54,286 bases of DNA from Eubacterium sp. Lineage in GTDB: Bacteria; Bacillota; Clostridia; Oscillospirales; Acutalibacteraceae. This document shows, in pieces, positions 30,619 to 39,788 of the stretch. The stretch is taken from contig JACTVT010000010.1 of the NCBI GenBank assembly GCA_014465955.1, positions 1 through 54,286 on the forward strand, read 5' to 3'. Both the position numbers and the translations under genes were made by a program. Within the stretch, counting starts at the first letter, position 1. Every line of letters begins with the position of its first letter. Under the pieces are notes generated by a model. The model was not told the DNA's origin. It worked only from the letters and a program-made list of their open reading frames with translations, and made no database searches.

Positions 30619-33204
30619 TTAGTGTGCGTCAAACCACGTCTTGGCAATCTTACCGTCCGCCAGAAGTTTTACTTTCATTTTGCAGGCGTTTTCCATTTCT
30701 TCGGTTACTATCTGCAACGCTTTTTCTGCTTCGTTTTCAGGTGATTCCACAATCAATTCATCGTGAACCTGAAGAATAAGACGGGATTTCATATTTTCAT
30801 CTTCAAGGCGTTTATCCACCTTAACCATTGCGATTTTGATAATATCAGCCGCCGTGCCCTGAATAGGCATATTTCTTGCAACACGCTCGCCGAATGCACG
30901 CAGCATATGATTGCTTGACGCAAGTTCGGGCAGGTATCTTCTGCGCTTAAAAAGCGTTTCGGAATAGCCCTTATCCTTAGCCGTTTCTATCATTCTGTTC
31001 ATATAATCGGCAACGCCGCTGAAGTTTTTAAGATAACCGTCAATATACGCTTTTGCCTCTTTGTTCGTTACGCCGATATCCTTTGCAAGGCTGAATGCGC
31101 CGATGCCGTAAACAATGCCGAAATTGACTGCCTTTGCCCTTGAGCGCAGATTAGGGGTAACCATTTCAGGCGGCACGCCGAACACCTGTGAGGCAGTTGT
31201 TTTGTGAATATCCTCACCGCTGTTGAACGCATTTATCATATGCTCGTCATTTGCAAGGTCGGAAAGCACACGAAGTTCAATCTGACTGTAATCGGCGTCA
31301 ATCAGCATACATCCTTCTTCTGCACGGAAAAATCTTCGCAGTTCTCTGCCGAGTTCCGTTCTGATAGGAATATTCTGCAAATTCGGCTCAAGCGAAGATA
31401 TTCTGCCCGTGCGTGTTTCCACCTGATTGAAACTGGTGTGAATTCTGCCGTCAGGCTCTATCACTTTTAAAAGACCGTCACAGTAAGTTGATTTGAGTTT
31501 TGAAAGCGAACGGTATTCAAGAATAAGCGACACAATCGGGTAATCGGGCGCTAATTCCTCGAGCACTTCGGCTTTTGTGGAATAACCGCTTTTTGTTTTC
31601 TTTTTGCACGGAATTTCCATTTCATCAAACAGAACAACACCCATCTGCTTAGGCGAATTTATGTTGAATTCCCTGCCTGCAAGGCGGTAAATTTCGTCAG
31701 TAAGTTCCTTGATTCTGACAGAGAGTTTTTTACCGAACTGCTCTATGCCGTCACTGTCCACATCAACGCCTGCCACTTCCATTTTAGCAAGCACACGCGC
31801 AAGCGGAAGTTCAATATCATTCAGTAAATCAAGTTGATCTGCCTCTTCAAGAAGCGCATTTGTTTTATTAAAAAGCGGCTCCAGAACGGCACATTCGGTC
31901 ACCGTATGCTCTGCCGTGCCGAGTGCATTCTGATACTCGGGAACGGGCACGCCGTACTCAAGGCAAAGATGATCAATATCATAATTTGTATCAGACGGGC
32001 GCAAAAGATAAGCAGAAAGCATCAAATCGCCGCACACATTTTTGCAGTTCACACCGAGTTTTGCCGCAAGGCGGTGCAGATGCTTTGAATTATAAGTATA
32101 CTTTTCGCAGTCATCGGCAAAAAAATCAATTACAAACTGCTTAAAATCAGCATTATCAGCAGCGATTTCAAACACGGTATCACCCTGTGAAAAATAGAGC
32201 GCCGCAACACTGTTTTCAACAATTTCGGGGTAAACAAAAACCTTTTCGGCACGCACATCGGCAAAACTGTCAATCTGATTTTTAACAATTTCCCTTTTCT
32301 TTTTCGGTGCATCGTCAGCCACGGCAATATCGCTTTTATCAAGGTGAAATTTGTCTATCATTGAGAAGAGTTCAAGCCTTACAAATTCAGCAGTAATGCC
32401 TGCCGTATCCCTGTTTGATACAACGTAATTTTCAATATTTGTATCAATCGGCGCATCGGTTTTGATTGTGCCGAGTTCAAGCGAAAGATACGCCTTTTCC
32501 CTGTCGTTTGCAAGTTTGGTGCGAACGCCGGGTTTTATATCAATCGTGTCAAGATTTTCGTAAATATAATCAAGCGTGCCGAAACGCTGAATTAAATCAA
32601 GCGCAGTTTTTGCGCCAACGCCTGCAACACCGGGAATATTGTCGCTTGAATCGCCCTGCAGAGCCTTAACCTGAATAAGCGCACCCGGGGTTATGCCGTA
32701 TTCCTCAAGAATGGCGTTTTCGTCATAAATATCTGTAACAGCCTGACCCATTTTTGTGCGTGCAAGCAGAACTTTAACACCGCCGTGGGCAAGTTGGAGT
32801 GAATCACGGTCACCCGTTGCAATAAAGCATTCATCACCGTTTTTCCTGCACTGCTCGGCAAGTGTGCCGAGAATATCGTCAGCCTCCCAGCCCTCACACT
32901 CAATGGTTTTGTAGCCGAGAAGATGAAGAATATTTTTAAGAACAGGCATCTGCTGGCGCAGTTCATCGGGCATAGCGTGCCTGCCTGCCTTATATGCATC
33001 ATACATTTTATGGCGGAATGTGGGCGCATGAACATCAAACGCAACCGTTACGGCATCAGGCGTACACATCTCCTGCAATTTTAAAAGGATATTAAGAAAG
33101 CCGTAAATGGCATTTGTATAATATCCGTTTTTTGTAGACAGCAGTTTGATACCGTAAAAAGCACGGTTTACAATACTGTTGCCGTCAAGCACTAATAATT
33201 TCAT
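30619..33204 (-). CDS. polA: DNA polymerase I
   Basis: Replication and repair polymerase that removes RNA primers and fills gaps. The 861-residue protein has the 5'-3' exonuclease at residues 1-290 (LLVLDGNSIVNRAF, VTVAFDVHAPTFRHK, ATGDRDSLQL, GDSSDNIPGVAGVG). A remnant 3'-5' exonuclease domain (about 310-470) lacks the acidic catalytic residues. The polymerase domain has motif A DADYSQIELRVL, motif B RSRAKAVNFGIVYG and motif C LQVHDELIVE. Absence of proofreading is common in Firmicutes PolA. GAGG precedes the ATG. Confidence 0.97.
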   Translation of the reverse strand: MKLLVLDGNSIVNRAFYGIKLLSTKNGYYTNAIYGFLNILLKLQEMCTPDAVTVAFDVHAPTFRHKMYDAYKAGRHAMPDELRQQMPVLKNILHLLGYKTIECEGWEADDILGTLAEQCRKNGDECFIATGDRDSLQLAHGGVKVLLARTKMGQAVTDIYDENAILEEYGITPGALIQVKALQGDSSDNIPGVAGVGAKTALDLIQRFGTLDYIYENLDTIDIKPGVRTKLANDREKAYLSLELGTIKTDAPIDTNIENYVVSNRDTAGITAEFVRLELFSMIDKFHLDKSDIAVADDAPKKKREIVKNQIDSFADVRAEKVFVYPEIVENSVAALYFSQGDTVFEIAADNADFKQFVIDFFADDCEKYTYNSKHLHRLAAKLGVNCKNVCGDLMLSAYLLRPSDTNYDIDHLCLEYGVPVPEYQNALGTAEHTVTECAVLEPLFNKTNALLEEADQLDLLNDIELPLARVLAKMEVAGVDVDSDGIEQFGKKLSVRIKELTDEIYRLAGREFNINSPKQMGVVLFDEMEIPCKKKTKSGYSTKAEVLEELAPDYPIVSLILEYRSLSKLKSTYCDGLLKVIEPDGRIHTSFNQVETRTGRISSLEPNLQNIPIRTELGRELRRFFRAEEGCMLIDADYSQIELRVLSDLANDEHMINAFNSGEDIHKTTASQVFGVPPEMVTPNLRSRAKAVNFGIVYGIGAFSLAKDIGVTNKEAKAYIDGYLKNFSGVADYMNRMIETAKDKGYSETLFKRRRYLPELASSNHMLRAFGERVARNMPIQGTAADIIKIAMVKVDKRLEDENMKSRLILQVHDELIVESPENEAEKALQIVTEEMENACKMKVKLLADGKIAKTWFDAH

Positions 33205-33239
33205 AAAAAGACCTCGTTGAATTAGGTTGAGAGTTATTT

Positions 33240-33381
33240 TACGGGAGGGCGCAGAGACCCTCCCCTACAAATTTTCCATAACGTTATTAAAATTTTGTAG
33301 GGGTCGATGCCCACATCGACCCGTTTTTTTATAACAACGTTATTGACATTTCGTAGGGGCAATTCACGAATTGCCCGTTAT
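33240..33381. repeat. Three modular hairpins with three different stems
   Basis: CGGGAGGG / CCCTCCCCTACA faces TGTAGGGGTCGATG / CATCGACCCG across AACGTTATT. Then GTTTTTTTATAACAACGTTATTG leads to CGTAGGGGCAATTC / GAATTGCCCG. Spacer sequence is shared while stems differ. Confidence 0.9.
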
Positions 33382-33385
33382 CTTA

Positions 33386-33709
33386 TCACACCGCATGTGA
33401 ACCGATTATAAAAAGCACGGCGACCACTGCGACTGCAAAAATGATAAGCGAAATTACAAGTTTATCGCTTTTTTCTTTCGGCTTTTCATCATTATACAGA
33501 ATGGAATCATCATCGTCAGGTCGGCGTTTTTCATCGCTTTGCTGAAACGAAAAATACGTACCGTGCATTCTTGTATTGGCGCAGACGTTTGTTTTATTGT
33601 AACACACCCTGTGATGCGGCGTTCCGCACTCGGGGCAGGCAATAATATCGTCGCCCTCTTTAAAATTTTTACCGCACACAGGGCATTTATCATTTTCATA
33701 TAAAAACAT
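33386..33709 (-). CDS. Prokaryotic RING-finger-like / zinc-ribbon membrane protein
   Basis: A 107-residue protein with an N-terminal zinc-finger: CPVCGKNFKEGDDIIACPECGTPHHRVCY (Cys/His ligands at about residues 9, 12, 26, 29, 32-33 and 36), matching the prokaryotic RING finger family. A hydrophilic Asp/Glu/Lys linker and one C-terminal helix (about 84-104) follow. Topology should put the finger in the cytoplasm. It lies next to another zinc-ribbon membrane protein on the same strand. Partner unknown. Confidence 0.75.
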   Translation of the reverse strand: MFLYENDKCPVCGKNFKEGDDIIACPECGTPHHRVCYNKTNVCANTRMHGTYFSFQQSDEKRRPDDDDSILYNDEKPKEKSDKLVISLIIFAVAVVAVLFIIGSHAV

Positions 33710-33730
33710 TATAACACACCTGTTAAAACA

Positions 33731-33760
33731 AAGGGCGGATATTGTACAATATCAGCCCTT
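33731..33760 (-). terminator. Terminator of the zinc-ribbon protein gene
   Basis: Minus strand AAGGGC-GATATT / AATATC-GCCCTT around GTAC, then TGTTTT. Ten bases after the stop codon at 33770. Confidence 0.8.
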
Positions 33761-33769
33761 AAAATTTAA

Positions 33770-34756
33770 TTAGTTATTTGTAAAATAATTTTCTGCAATA
33801 GAATCTAATGTTGCATCAGTAGAATCAGGAAAAACCGTAACAACAACATATAAATACTTTTTGCCCTCTTTTGCAATATACATTCTTTGATTTGCAGCAG
33901 TCCTGAGGGTTTCACTGTTCATATCAATACAACTGTAAGTTGTACTGCCTATTGTCTTTTTAAACGGTTCGCTTACTTCATATCCATTCTCTTTATAACT
34001 TTCAATGAGGGTATCCATAACATCATCTATACTCAGAATACCGTCAACCACGTTACCGTCACCAGACGATACAATAATATTTGAACCGCTTACAAAATCC
34101 AATGCAATAAATTCATAAATACTACCGTCTGTATCCTCATATTCACCATTGGCATCAGGTGTAATTTCAAGGAATTCCTCCATATCATCGCCTGCAAGAA
34201 CTTCCCAATCTTCAGGACAATTGATTCTTAAGCCAAGACTTGCATTTGTATATCCTGTTTCATCAACCGTGCCTTTCTCAATCGTTGCTTTACCGCCTGC
34301 GCTCTGACTTGTGCCTGCTGACGGGTCTGAACTTACATCACTGTCGTCACCTGACAGTGCGCCGAACACAATCAAAGCAACAACAAGCAGAACAATAATG
34401 CCGATAATTATAAGTGCAATCTTACCGCCCTTGCCCTTTTTACGCTGAGCAACATTCTGAACAGGTGCGCCGCCGTTGAACATTTCCGTATTCGGATTAA
34501 CGTTTACATTTGCGCCCGGTGTGAAATACGTTCCGCTGTTTACAGGCGGCTGATTCTGATTAACAGGCGCAGCGCCGAACGGCATTGCTTCCGGCTGAGA
34601 GTTGCCGAAAGATGATGTTCCGAGAGGCTCGGTTTCCGCTGTTTCGGCAGCCTGCGGCTGATTTGCAATCGGTTCGCTTTTCTGCTCTGCACCGCACACG
34701 GGACAGAACTTTGCATTCTCATCTATTTCATTTTTACAAAAGTCACAGATTTTCAT
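33770..34756 (-). CDS. Zinc-ribbon, single-pass protein with extracytoplasmic domain
   Basis: A 328-residue protein. The N-terminal zinc ribbon is CDFCKNEIDENAKFCPVCG. A Pro/Gln/Asn-rich cytoplasmic linker (about 22-110) is followed by one helix (about 115-140: IALIIIGIIVLLVVALIVFG). The extracytoplasmic domain of about 185 residues contains YTNASLGLRINCPEDWEVLAG, similar to lipoprotein-type PsbP/DUF-like domains. The ATG at 34756 has AGGAG upstream, so the 29-residue ORF extension is rejected. The layout is common in gut Clostridia; the function is not known. Confidence 0.8.
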   Translation of the reverse strand: MKICDFCKNEIDENAKFCPVCGAEQKSEPIANQPQAAETAETEPLGTSSFGNSQPEAMPFGAAPVNQNQPPVNSGTYFTPGANVNVNPNTEMFNGGAPVQNVAQRKKGKGGKIALIIIGIIVLLVVALIVFGALSGDDSDVSSDPSAGTSQSAGGKATIEKGTVDETGYTNASLGLRINCPEDWEVLAGDDMEEFLEITPDANGEYEDTDGSIYEFIALDFVSGSNIIVSSGDGNVVDGILSIDDVMDTLIESYKENGYEVSEPFKKTIGSTTYSCIDMNSETLRTAANQRMYIAKEGKKYLYVVVTVFPDSTDATLDSIAENYFTNN

Positions 34757-34849
34757 AAAACTTTCTCCTGTATTAAAATTTTCTCCTATGCAATATAATA
34801 AAATAATTTTAACATATTGTTCACAGAATTGCAATATCAGCAATAATAA

Positions 34850-34972
34850 AAAAGGCTTCCCCTTGAGGGGAAGCTGTCACCGCAGGTGACTGATGAGGTG
34901 GAAAAATAATTACATAATAACACCTCATCCACCGCAAGCGGTCCCCCTTCCCCTTGTTAGGGGAAGGCTTAA
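34850..34972. repeat. Long palindromic element (AAGGCTTCCCC...GGGGAAGGCTT)
   Basis: A 120-base element with complementary ends AAGGCTTCCCCT and AGGGGAAGGCTT. Inner hairpins are CACCGCAGGTG and ACCGCAAGCGGT, and complementary CACCTCA/TGAGGTG segments flank an AT centre. It is a full-length relative of the CCTCC family and looks like a MITE. Confidence 0.85.
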
Positions 34973-34974
34973 AT

Positions 34975-36309
34975 TTAATTATTAACGCCGTTGAAGCCTT
35001 TTTCTTCCTGGAACTTGGCAATTCTGTCAATAACACCGAGAATAACGTCAAAACCGTCGCCGACTGTTTCCATTTCAAAACGCTCAGGCATATCACGCCA
35101 TGTGTGATAATAATATGTAAGTTCGGGATTCTGTGCGGCAAAAGTTACCGATTTGATTCCTGCTCTTGTCATAGGTGTACTGTCACAGCCGCCTACAGGG
35201 TTGTGAATGCAGTAATTTGTTTTACTCGGCACACCTGCATCCTTGAAACTTTCCTTAAACATAGCCTCAAGGTCTTTATCAAAGCGAACACCCTGCCAGT
35301 CGTCCTTAATAACAACTTCAAAATATTCTTTATCGGCAACAGAGTCGATATTGATATTCCATGCATTCTTGGTGAGTTCATCATCTTTATGCTCTTTTGC
35401 AAAAGCCATTGAACCGCGGAGACCTGCCTCTTCAGAGCCTACATTGCAGTCAACAATGCGGCAGTTTTTAGGCATTTTATCAGGATTTTCCTTGAAATAT
35501 TTAATTACTGCATAACTGAGTGCACAACCTGTTGCATTATCCATAGCACCTCTTGAAGCGTTGCGCGGATTAGGATCGCCCCACATTACAACAAAGAGAG
35601 AACCGATTGCCGTAATAATCGGCAGGAAAAACATTGCAAACTGAAAATTACGGAAAGATTCCGAATAAAGAACATTCATAGCCCAGCCTGCACCGAGATA
35701 CTGTGCGCCGTAAATAACTGACATTGCAACAGAAACACCAATCATAAAGAATACACAGATTGCGCCGAAACCGACCTTGCCGTATGTTGCAAGCATACCG
35801 ATAATCGGTTTATCCTTATACTTGTAGATATGCTCTGAATGACGCCAACACCAACTTGTGTCGGTATGACCCGAAAGAATAATTGTGTAATCAGCTTTTC
35901 CGTCTTCAGGTTCAAGCACGCCGTATGTATTCTGTGAAATTTCCTGCGGGAAAAACATATCGAACCACGTTTTGTAGAAAAAGCAGCTGAACACAAGCCA
36001 TATAACCATAATAATGCCGAAGCCTGCCATACCGAACCATACTGCCTGAAGTTGAAGAGCAAAATAAGCAAGTACGCTCAAAATAAATCCGCACCAGCCT
36101 GCATATGAAAGTCCGCCGATACCTGATCTCGGAGATACTGCAAATTCCTCCTGCTTGGGCTCAATTCCGATTTCACGCAGTTTTTCGCCCATATAATCGG
36201 CATATTTCTTCTCACCGTCTGAACCCGGAAGTCTTGAGCCGATTTTCTTGGCAGCGTGATTAACAATGTCCCACGCTTCCTGCGCATACTTTCTGTTTTC
36301 TTCTTTCAA
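34975..36309 (-). CDS. M28-family metallopeptidase with internal membrane segments
   Basis: A 444-residue di-zinc aminopeptidase-like protein. Visible ligands are ILSGHTDTSW (His, Asp), SRGAMDNATG (Asp), GSEEAGLRGS (Glu-Glu), NIDSVADKE (Asp) and the late YYYHTWRD (His). Hydrophobic segments occur at about 70-112, and at about 175-235 between the first and second metal motifs. That is unusual: the peptidase core is interrupted by membrane helices. The start is TTG with GGGGG seven bases upstream. Likely membrane-embedded; substrate unknown. Confidence 0.82.
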   Translation of the reverse strand: MKEENRKYAQEAWDIVNHAAKKIGSRLPGSDGEKKYADYMGEKLREIGIEPKQEEFAVSPRSGIGGLSYAGWCGFILSVLAYFALQLQAVWFGMAGFGIIMVIWLVFSCFFYKTWFDMFFPQEISQNTYGVLEPEDGKADYTIILSGHTDTSWCWRHSEHIYKYKDKPIIGMLATYGKVGFGAICVFFMIGVSVAMSVIYGAQYLGAGWAMNVLYSESFRNFQFAMFFLPIITAIGSLFVVMWGDPNPRNASRGAMDNATGCALSYAVIKYFKENPDKMPKNCRIVDCNVGSEEAGLRGSMAFAKEHKDDELTKNAWNINIDSVADKEYFEVVIKDDWQGVRFDKDLEAMFKESFKDAGVPSKTNYCIHNPVGGCDSTPMTRAGIKSVTFAAQNPELTYYYHTWRDMPERFEMETVGDGFDVILGVIDRIAKFQEEKGFNGVNN

Positions 36310-36356
36310 AACAAATCCCCCTTTAAGGTTTGATGATTATACGGCGTTAACTTATA

Positions 36357-36463
36357 AGGCCCCCTTGTGAAAGGGGGCTGGCGCATTTATGCGACTGGGG
36401 GATTCCCGTATTAAAATCCCTCCACCGCAAGCGGTCCCCCTCCCTTTAGCAAGGGAGGCTATC
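36357..36463. repeat. Long CCCCC/CCTCC palindromic element
   Basis: GGCCCCCTTGTGAAAGGGGGC hairpin, TGGCGCATTTATGCGACTGG, then AATCCCTCCACCGCAAGCGG... ending AAGGGAGGC. The two halves resemble each other in reverse, as in the copy at 49.4 kb. Confidence 0.85.
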
Positions 36464-36557
36464 ATTTTGCCGTAAAATCTGCATATTTACAATAACATTT
36501 ATAACATAATATCCAAATTAATTCAAGTAATTTTGTTAAATTCATACAATCATTTTC

Positions 36558-37793
36558 TTATGACAAATGATGAATAAAGAGTCCCGAAAGGAGTTTCGGT
36601 TCAAACCATGTTGACTTCGGCGGCATAATTTCATCTGCATCGGCAATCGAAATCAAATCGTCAACCGTTGTCGGAAACATTGCAAAGGCAAGGCACATAT
36701 CACTGTTTGCCCTTTTTTCAAGTTCTGCCATACCGCGGATACCGCCGATAAAATCAATTCTGTCATCATTTTTAGGGTCAAGAATTCCGAGAATCGGAGC
36801 AAGCAGATTTTCCTGAAGAATAGACACATCAAGCCTTGCAACAGGGTCTTCCTTTATAATGAAAGGCTTAGCCTTTAAACCATACCATCTTCCGTCAAGA
36901 TACATTCCGAAGGTATGCTTTTTAACCGGCTTGAAGGTACGCGGTTTTTCAACAATTTCAAACTTTTCACTTACTTTTGTGAGGAATTCTTCCTTGGCAA
37001 GTCCGTTTAAATCCTTAACAACACGGTTATAATCCATAATTTCAAGTTCATTATCAGGGAATGCAATTGCAAGGAAGTAATTAAACTCCTCATCGCCTGT
37101 GTAATCGGGGTTTTCAGCCCTTCTCATTTCGCCGACCTTAACGGCAGACGCACAGCGGTGATGACCGTCTGCAATATAAAATGCATTAACGCCGTCAAAA
37201 AGTTCTGCAAGTTTTTCGGTAATTTCGCTGTCACTTACAACCCACACGGTCTGCTCAACATCATCGTGTTCAAAATGATAAACAGGTGCATTTTCGCTCA
37301 TATACTCACTTACAATATGATTAATGTCATTATTATGCCTGTATGTAAGGAAAATCGGACCTGTGTTTGCATCTGTAATATTTACGTGATTGATTCTGTC
37401 CTGCTCTTTTTTTGCAAGTGTTTTTTCATGCTTTTTGATGATGTTGTTTTTGTAATCATCAATTGATGCACAGCCTGCAATGCCAACCTGGCTTCTGCCG
37501 TTCATCACCTGCTTATATATGTAAAAGCACGGAGCGTCATCCTGAATTAACTCGCCGTTTTCCTCAAGTTTTTTAAGATTTTCGCTTGCCTTTTCATAAA
37601 CAAGCGGCGAATACAAATCCGTACCGCGCGGCAGGTCAATCTCTGCTTTGTCGACGTGAAGGAATGACAAAGGATTGTCTTTTGCAATTTCATACGCCTC
37701 ATCACTGTTCATAACATCATAAGGAAGTTCGGGAATCAGCGCCTGATTTTTCTTTGACGGGCGGAATGCCCTGAATGCTTTAAATACTGCCAT
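36558..37793 (-). CDS. DUF1015 family protein
   Basis: A 411-residue protein of the DUF1015 family, widespread in Clostridia and of unknown biochemical function. Recognisable segments are an N-terminal FKAFRAFRPS and PYDVMNSDEAYEIAKDNPLSFLHVDKAEIDLP, a central FYIADGHHRCASAVK (the conserved DGHHR block), and a C-terminal GMAELEKRANS. Its ATG overlaps the coaX stop (TAATG), so the two are translationally coupled. Whether it acts in coenzyme metabolism is unknown. Confidence 0.88.
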   Translation of the reverse strand: MAVFKAFRAFRPSKKNQALIPELPYDVMNSDEAYEIAKDNPLSFLHVDKAEIDLPRGTDLYSPLVYEKASENLKKLEENGELIQDDAPCFYIYKQVMNGRSQVGIAGCASIDDYKNNIIKKHEKTLAKKEQDRINHVNITDANTGPIFLTYRHNNDINHIVSEYMSENAPVYHFEHDDVEQTVWVVSDSEITEKLAELFDGVNAFYIADGHHRCASAVKVGEMRRAENPDYTGDEEFNYFLAIAFPDNELEIMDYNRVVKDLNGLAKEEFLTKVSEKFEIVEKPRTFKPVKKHTFGMYLDGRWYGLKAKPFIIKEDPVARLDVSILQENLLAPILGILDPKNDDRIDFIGGIRGMAELEKRANSDMCLAFAMFPTTVDDLISIADADEIMPPKSTWFEPKLLSGLFIHHLS

Positions 37794-38560
37794 TATTTTC
37801 CACCTTTATTCTTTTCATAGATTATTCTCAAGCCGTCTATCAGCAGATTTTCATCCACAACGGCATCAATACGAAGTGCTTTTGCAACTGCACTGCCGAG
37901 ACCGCCCGTAATAACAACGGTCGGTTTTTCACCGAGTTCTTCTTCAAAACGCGCCACCATACCCTCAAGCATAGCCGCAGTACCTATAACGGCGCCGCAT
38001 TTCATAGCGTCAACCGTGTTTCTGCCTATGATTTTTGACGGTGCCGAAATGTCAACCTGCGGCAACTGAGCCGCCGAGGCTGACAGCGCATTGATAGCCG
38101 TTTTCACACCGCACATAATTGCACCGCCGAGATGCGCACCGTTTTTATCTATAACAGAAGCAGTTGTTGCCGTGCCGAAATCAAAAACGACGGCAGGCAG
38201 CGGATATTTATTGATAACCGCAACATCACACACGACAATGTCTGCACCTGTTTCGGCAGGATTATCGAGTTTAATATTAAGTCCCGTTTTAACACCGGGG
38301 CCAACCACCAGAGCCTCAACATTACATACAAGTTTTATTGCCTTTTTAATCGTTCTTACAAGAGCAGGCACAACGCTTGAAATGATTGCACCGTCAATAC
38401 TGCTTACACCGTTAACTTCATTAAATGTTTTCAGTTTCATTGCAAATTCAATTTCGGTTTCATAAACATTTGTTGAAAGTCTGCCCGAGCAGACAGATTT
38501 TTCACCGTCAAAAACGCCGAGCACAATATTTGTATTTCCCGCATCAACTGCAAGCAGCAT
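37793..38560 (-). CDS. coaX: Type III pantothenate kinase
   Basis: Phosphorylates pantothenate, the first step to coenzyme A; the type III enzyme is insensitive to CoA feedback. The 255-residue ASKHA protein shows LLAVDAGNTNIVLGVFDG, GPGVKTGLNIKLDNPAETGADIV, VVFDFGTATTASVID and VVITGGLGSAV. Its promoter is TTGCCA/17/TATAAT (38620-38592), and GGGGTG precedes the ATG. It is cotranscribed with the DUF1015 gene. Confidence 0.96.
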   Translation of the reverse strand: MLLAVDAGNTNIVLGVFDGEKSVCSGRLSTNVYETEIEFAMKLKTFNEVNGVSSIDGAIISSVVPALVRTIKKAIKLVCNVEALVVGPGVKTGLNIKLDNPAETGADIVVCDVAVINKYPLPAVVFDFGTATTASVIDKNGAHLGGAIMCGVKTAINALSASAAQLPQVDISAPSKIIGRNTVDAMKCGAVIGTAAMLEGMVARFEEELGEKPTVVITGGLGSAVAKALRIDAVVDENLLIDGLRIIYEKNKGGK

Positions 38561-38591
38561 TATATTTCACCCCATAAAACGATTTTAGGAT

Positions 38592-38620
38592 ATTATAATA
38601 TAAATAAAGGTAAGTGGCAA
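38592..38620 (-). promoter_or_regulatory. coaX promoter
   Basis: Minus strand TTGCCA (38620-38615), 17 bp spacer, TATAAT (38597-38592). Confidence 0.75.
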
Positions 38621-38639
38621 GTATTAATTTAAATAAAAA

Positions 38640-38719
38640 ACGGTGCACCGCAACGATGCACCACAGTGAAATAATGATAAACGCCAAAGCGGCGGGGTGA
38701 AGACACCCCGCCCTACGAA
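38640..38719. repeat. Modular hairpins beside the phage-like cluster
   Basis: A weak CGGTGCACCG stem, then a perfect GGCGGGGTG / CACCCCGCC hairpin ending CTACG. It separates the coaX promoter from the last phage-like gene, and no att-like repeat is visible. Confidence 0.75.
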
Positions 38720-38737
38720 ACGATGTTACATCATCAC

Positions 38738-39214
38738 TTACCTGAATAATATATAACAGTATGTATACCCACTCGCATTCAGGCTGGCATACTCACTGCC
38801 TGTGGCGGCAGCGGTTGACTGCTTGACCGTAAGCGTTGTTCCGCTCAGATTTGCGCCGAGCGTATTTGCCCTTTTTGATACAAATGCCGAAAAATGCGTG
38901 TGCATTTTACTTGCAAAATTCGCCGTGCTCGGTGCAGTTACATTCGCAAAAATGATACCGAATGACGGCTCAAACGGACAGCCGGTTTCAATCGTTCTGC
39001 TTGCACTGCTGTCACCGAAATAAACATTCATATAATAAGGGCTGTTCCATTTTGCCCTCTCCTCGGCGGAAATATGTATATCTGTATCATTGCAATGATT
39101 TTTCATTGCAGTATCAACCGTTGAATTATCATAATTAAAATCTGCCATTTTCGGAATATCCGAACCCGACCATATATTAAGCCCGAGAAATTCACTTTTG
39201 TTTGAAGAACTCAT
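38738..39214 (-). CDS. Phage tail-fibre-like protein
   Basis: 158 residues, last gene of the phage-like operon. The N-terminus (LGLNIWSGSDIPKMADFNYDN) and the segment DTDIHISAEERAKWN match the attachment regions of Firmicutes phage fibre/appendage proteins. The C-terminal part is Thr/Ser/Ala rich and could be a small receptor-binding head. It is short for a fibre. AAAGGAG precedes the ATG. It should be the distal part of the baseplate. Confidence 0.7.
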   Translation of the reverse strand: MSSSNKSEFLGLNIWSGSDIPKMADFNYDNSTVDTAMKNHCNDTDIHISAEERAKWNSPYYMNVYFGDSSASRTIETGCPFEPSFGIIFANVTAPSTANFASKMHTHFSAFVSKRANTLGANLSGTTLTVKQSTAAATGSEYASLNASGYTYCYILFR

Positions 39215-39227
39215 TGTTCACACTCCT

Positions 39228-39788
39228 TTATTCTAAGCCGTCAAGCATATGAAACGGCATATTCACTTCATCAAGTTCAAACCACCGCATTTCAAGATTA
39301 TCAAAACTTTCATAACTTAAACCCCCGCCTGCAAGATAAATCATACTGAAAACCGGTGCGTATTTTTTTAAAAATTTGCCTGCGCGAATCAGATTTTCAG
39401 GCGAAACAGGATTTACAAAACCACGTATTGCAATCAGATTATCGGCAAACACAATTTCTGCATCAGGCGCAATCTGCCTGAACTGCGTTTCAAACTCATC
39501 ATAACTTAGAAAAGCACCGTCTTTCATAAATCTTTCCGTAACCCTCATACGGCTTTCTTCAATATCTTCTTCGTGCCTTTCATCAATCAGGCTTAAAAAC
39601 ATACGAAGCCCCGTATCCTCTGCCGTCTGAATATAAATATTTTTAAAAACACTGTCAAAAGCACTGTTTACAAGGTCAAAACCTGCTGCATATGCACTCG
39701 CTTCACCTGCGCCCGTACTGCCCGCCGATACATCTATACCGAGATGTGAAAAAAGTTGTGATATTCTTTCAAAAACAGTATTATTCAT
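39228..39788 (-). CDS. Baseplate protein, gpI/XkdT-partner type (DUF2313-like)
   Basis: A 186-residue protein located directly after the baseplate J gene, the normal place for the Mu gp48 / P2 gpI-like protein. It contains AEDTGLRMFLSLIDERHEEDIEESRMRV and FEDxE-like acidic segments typical of the family. The ATG at 39788 has AGGT eight bases upstream. It overlaps the J gene. The assignment rests as much on position as on sequence. Confidence 0.65.
   Translation of the reverse strand: MNNTVFERISQLFSHLGIDVSAGSTGAGEASAYAAGFDLVNSAFDSVFKNIYIQTAEDTGLRMFLSLIDERHEEDIEESRMRVTERFMKDGAFLSYDEFETQFRQIAPDAEIVFADNLIAIRGFVNPVSPENLIRAGKFLKKYAPVFSMIYLAGGGLSYESFDNLEMRWFELDEVNMPFHMLDGLE

Noticed and set aside
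30619..33204. Loss of PolA proofreading residues as a novelty
   Set aside because: A degenerate 3'-5' exonuclease domain is common in Firmicutes DNA polymerase I.
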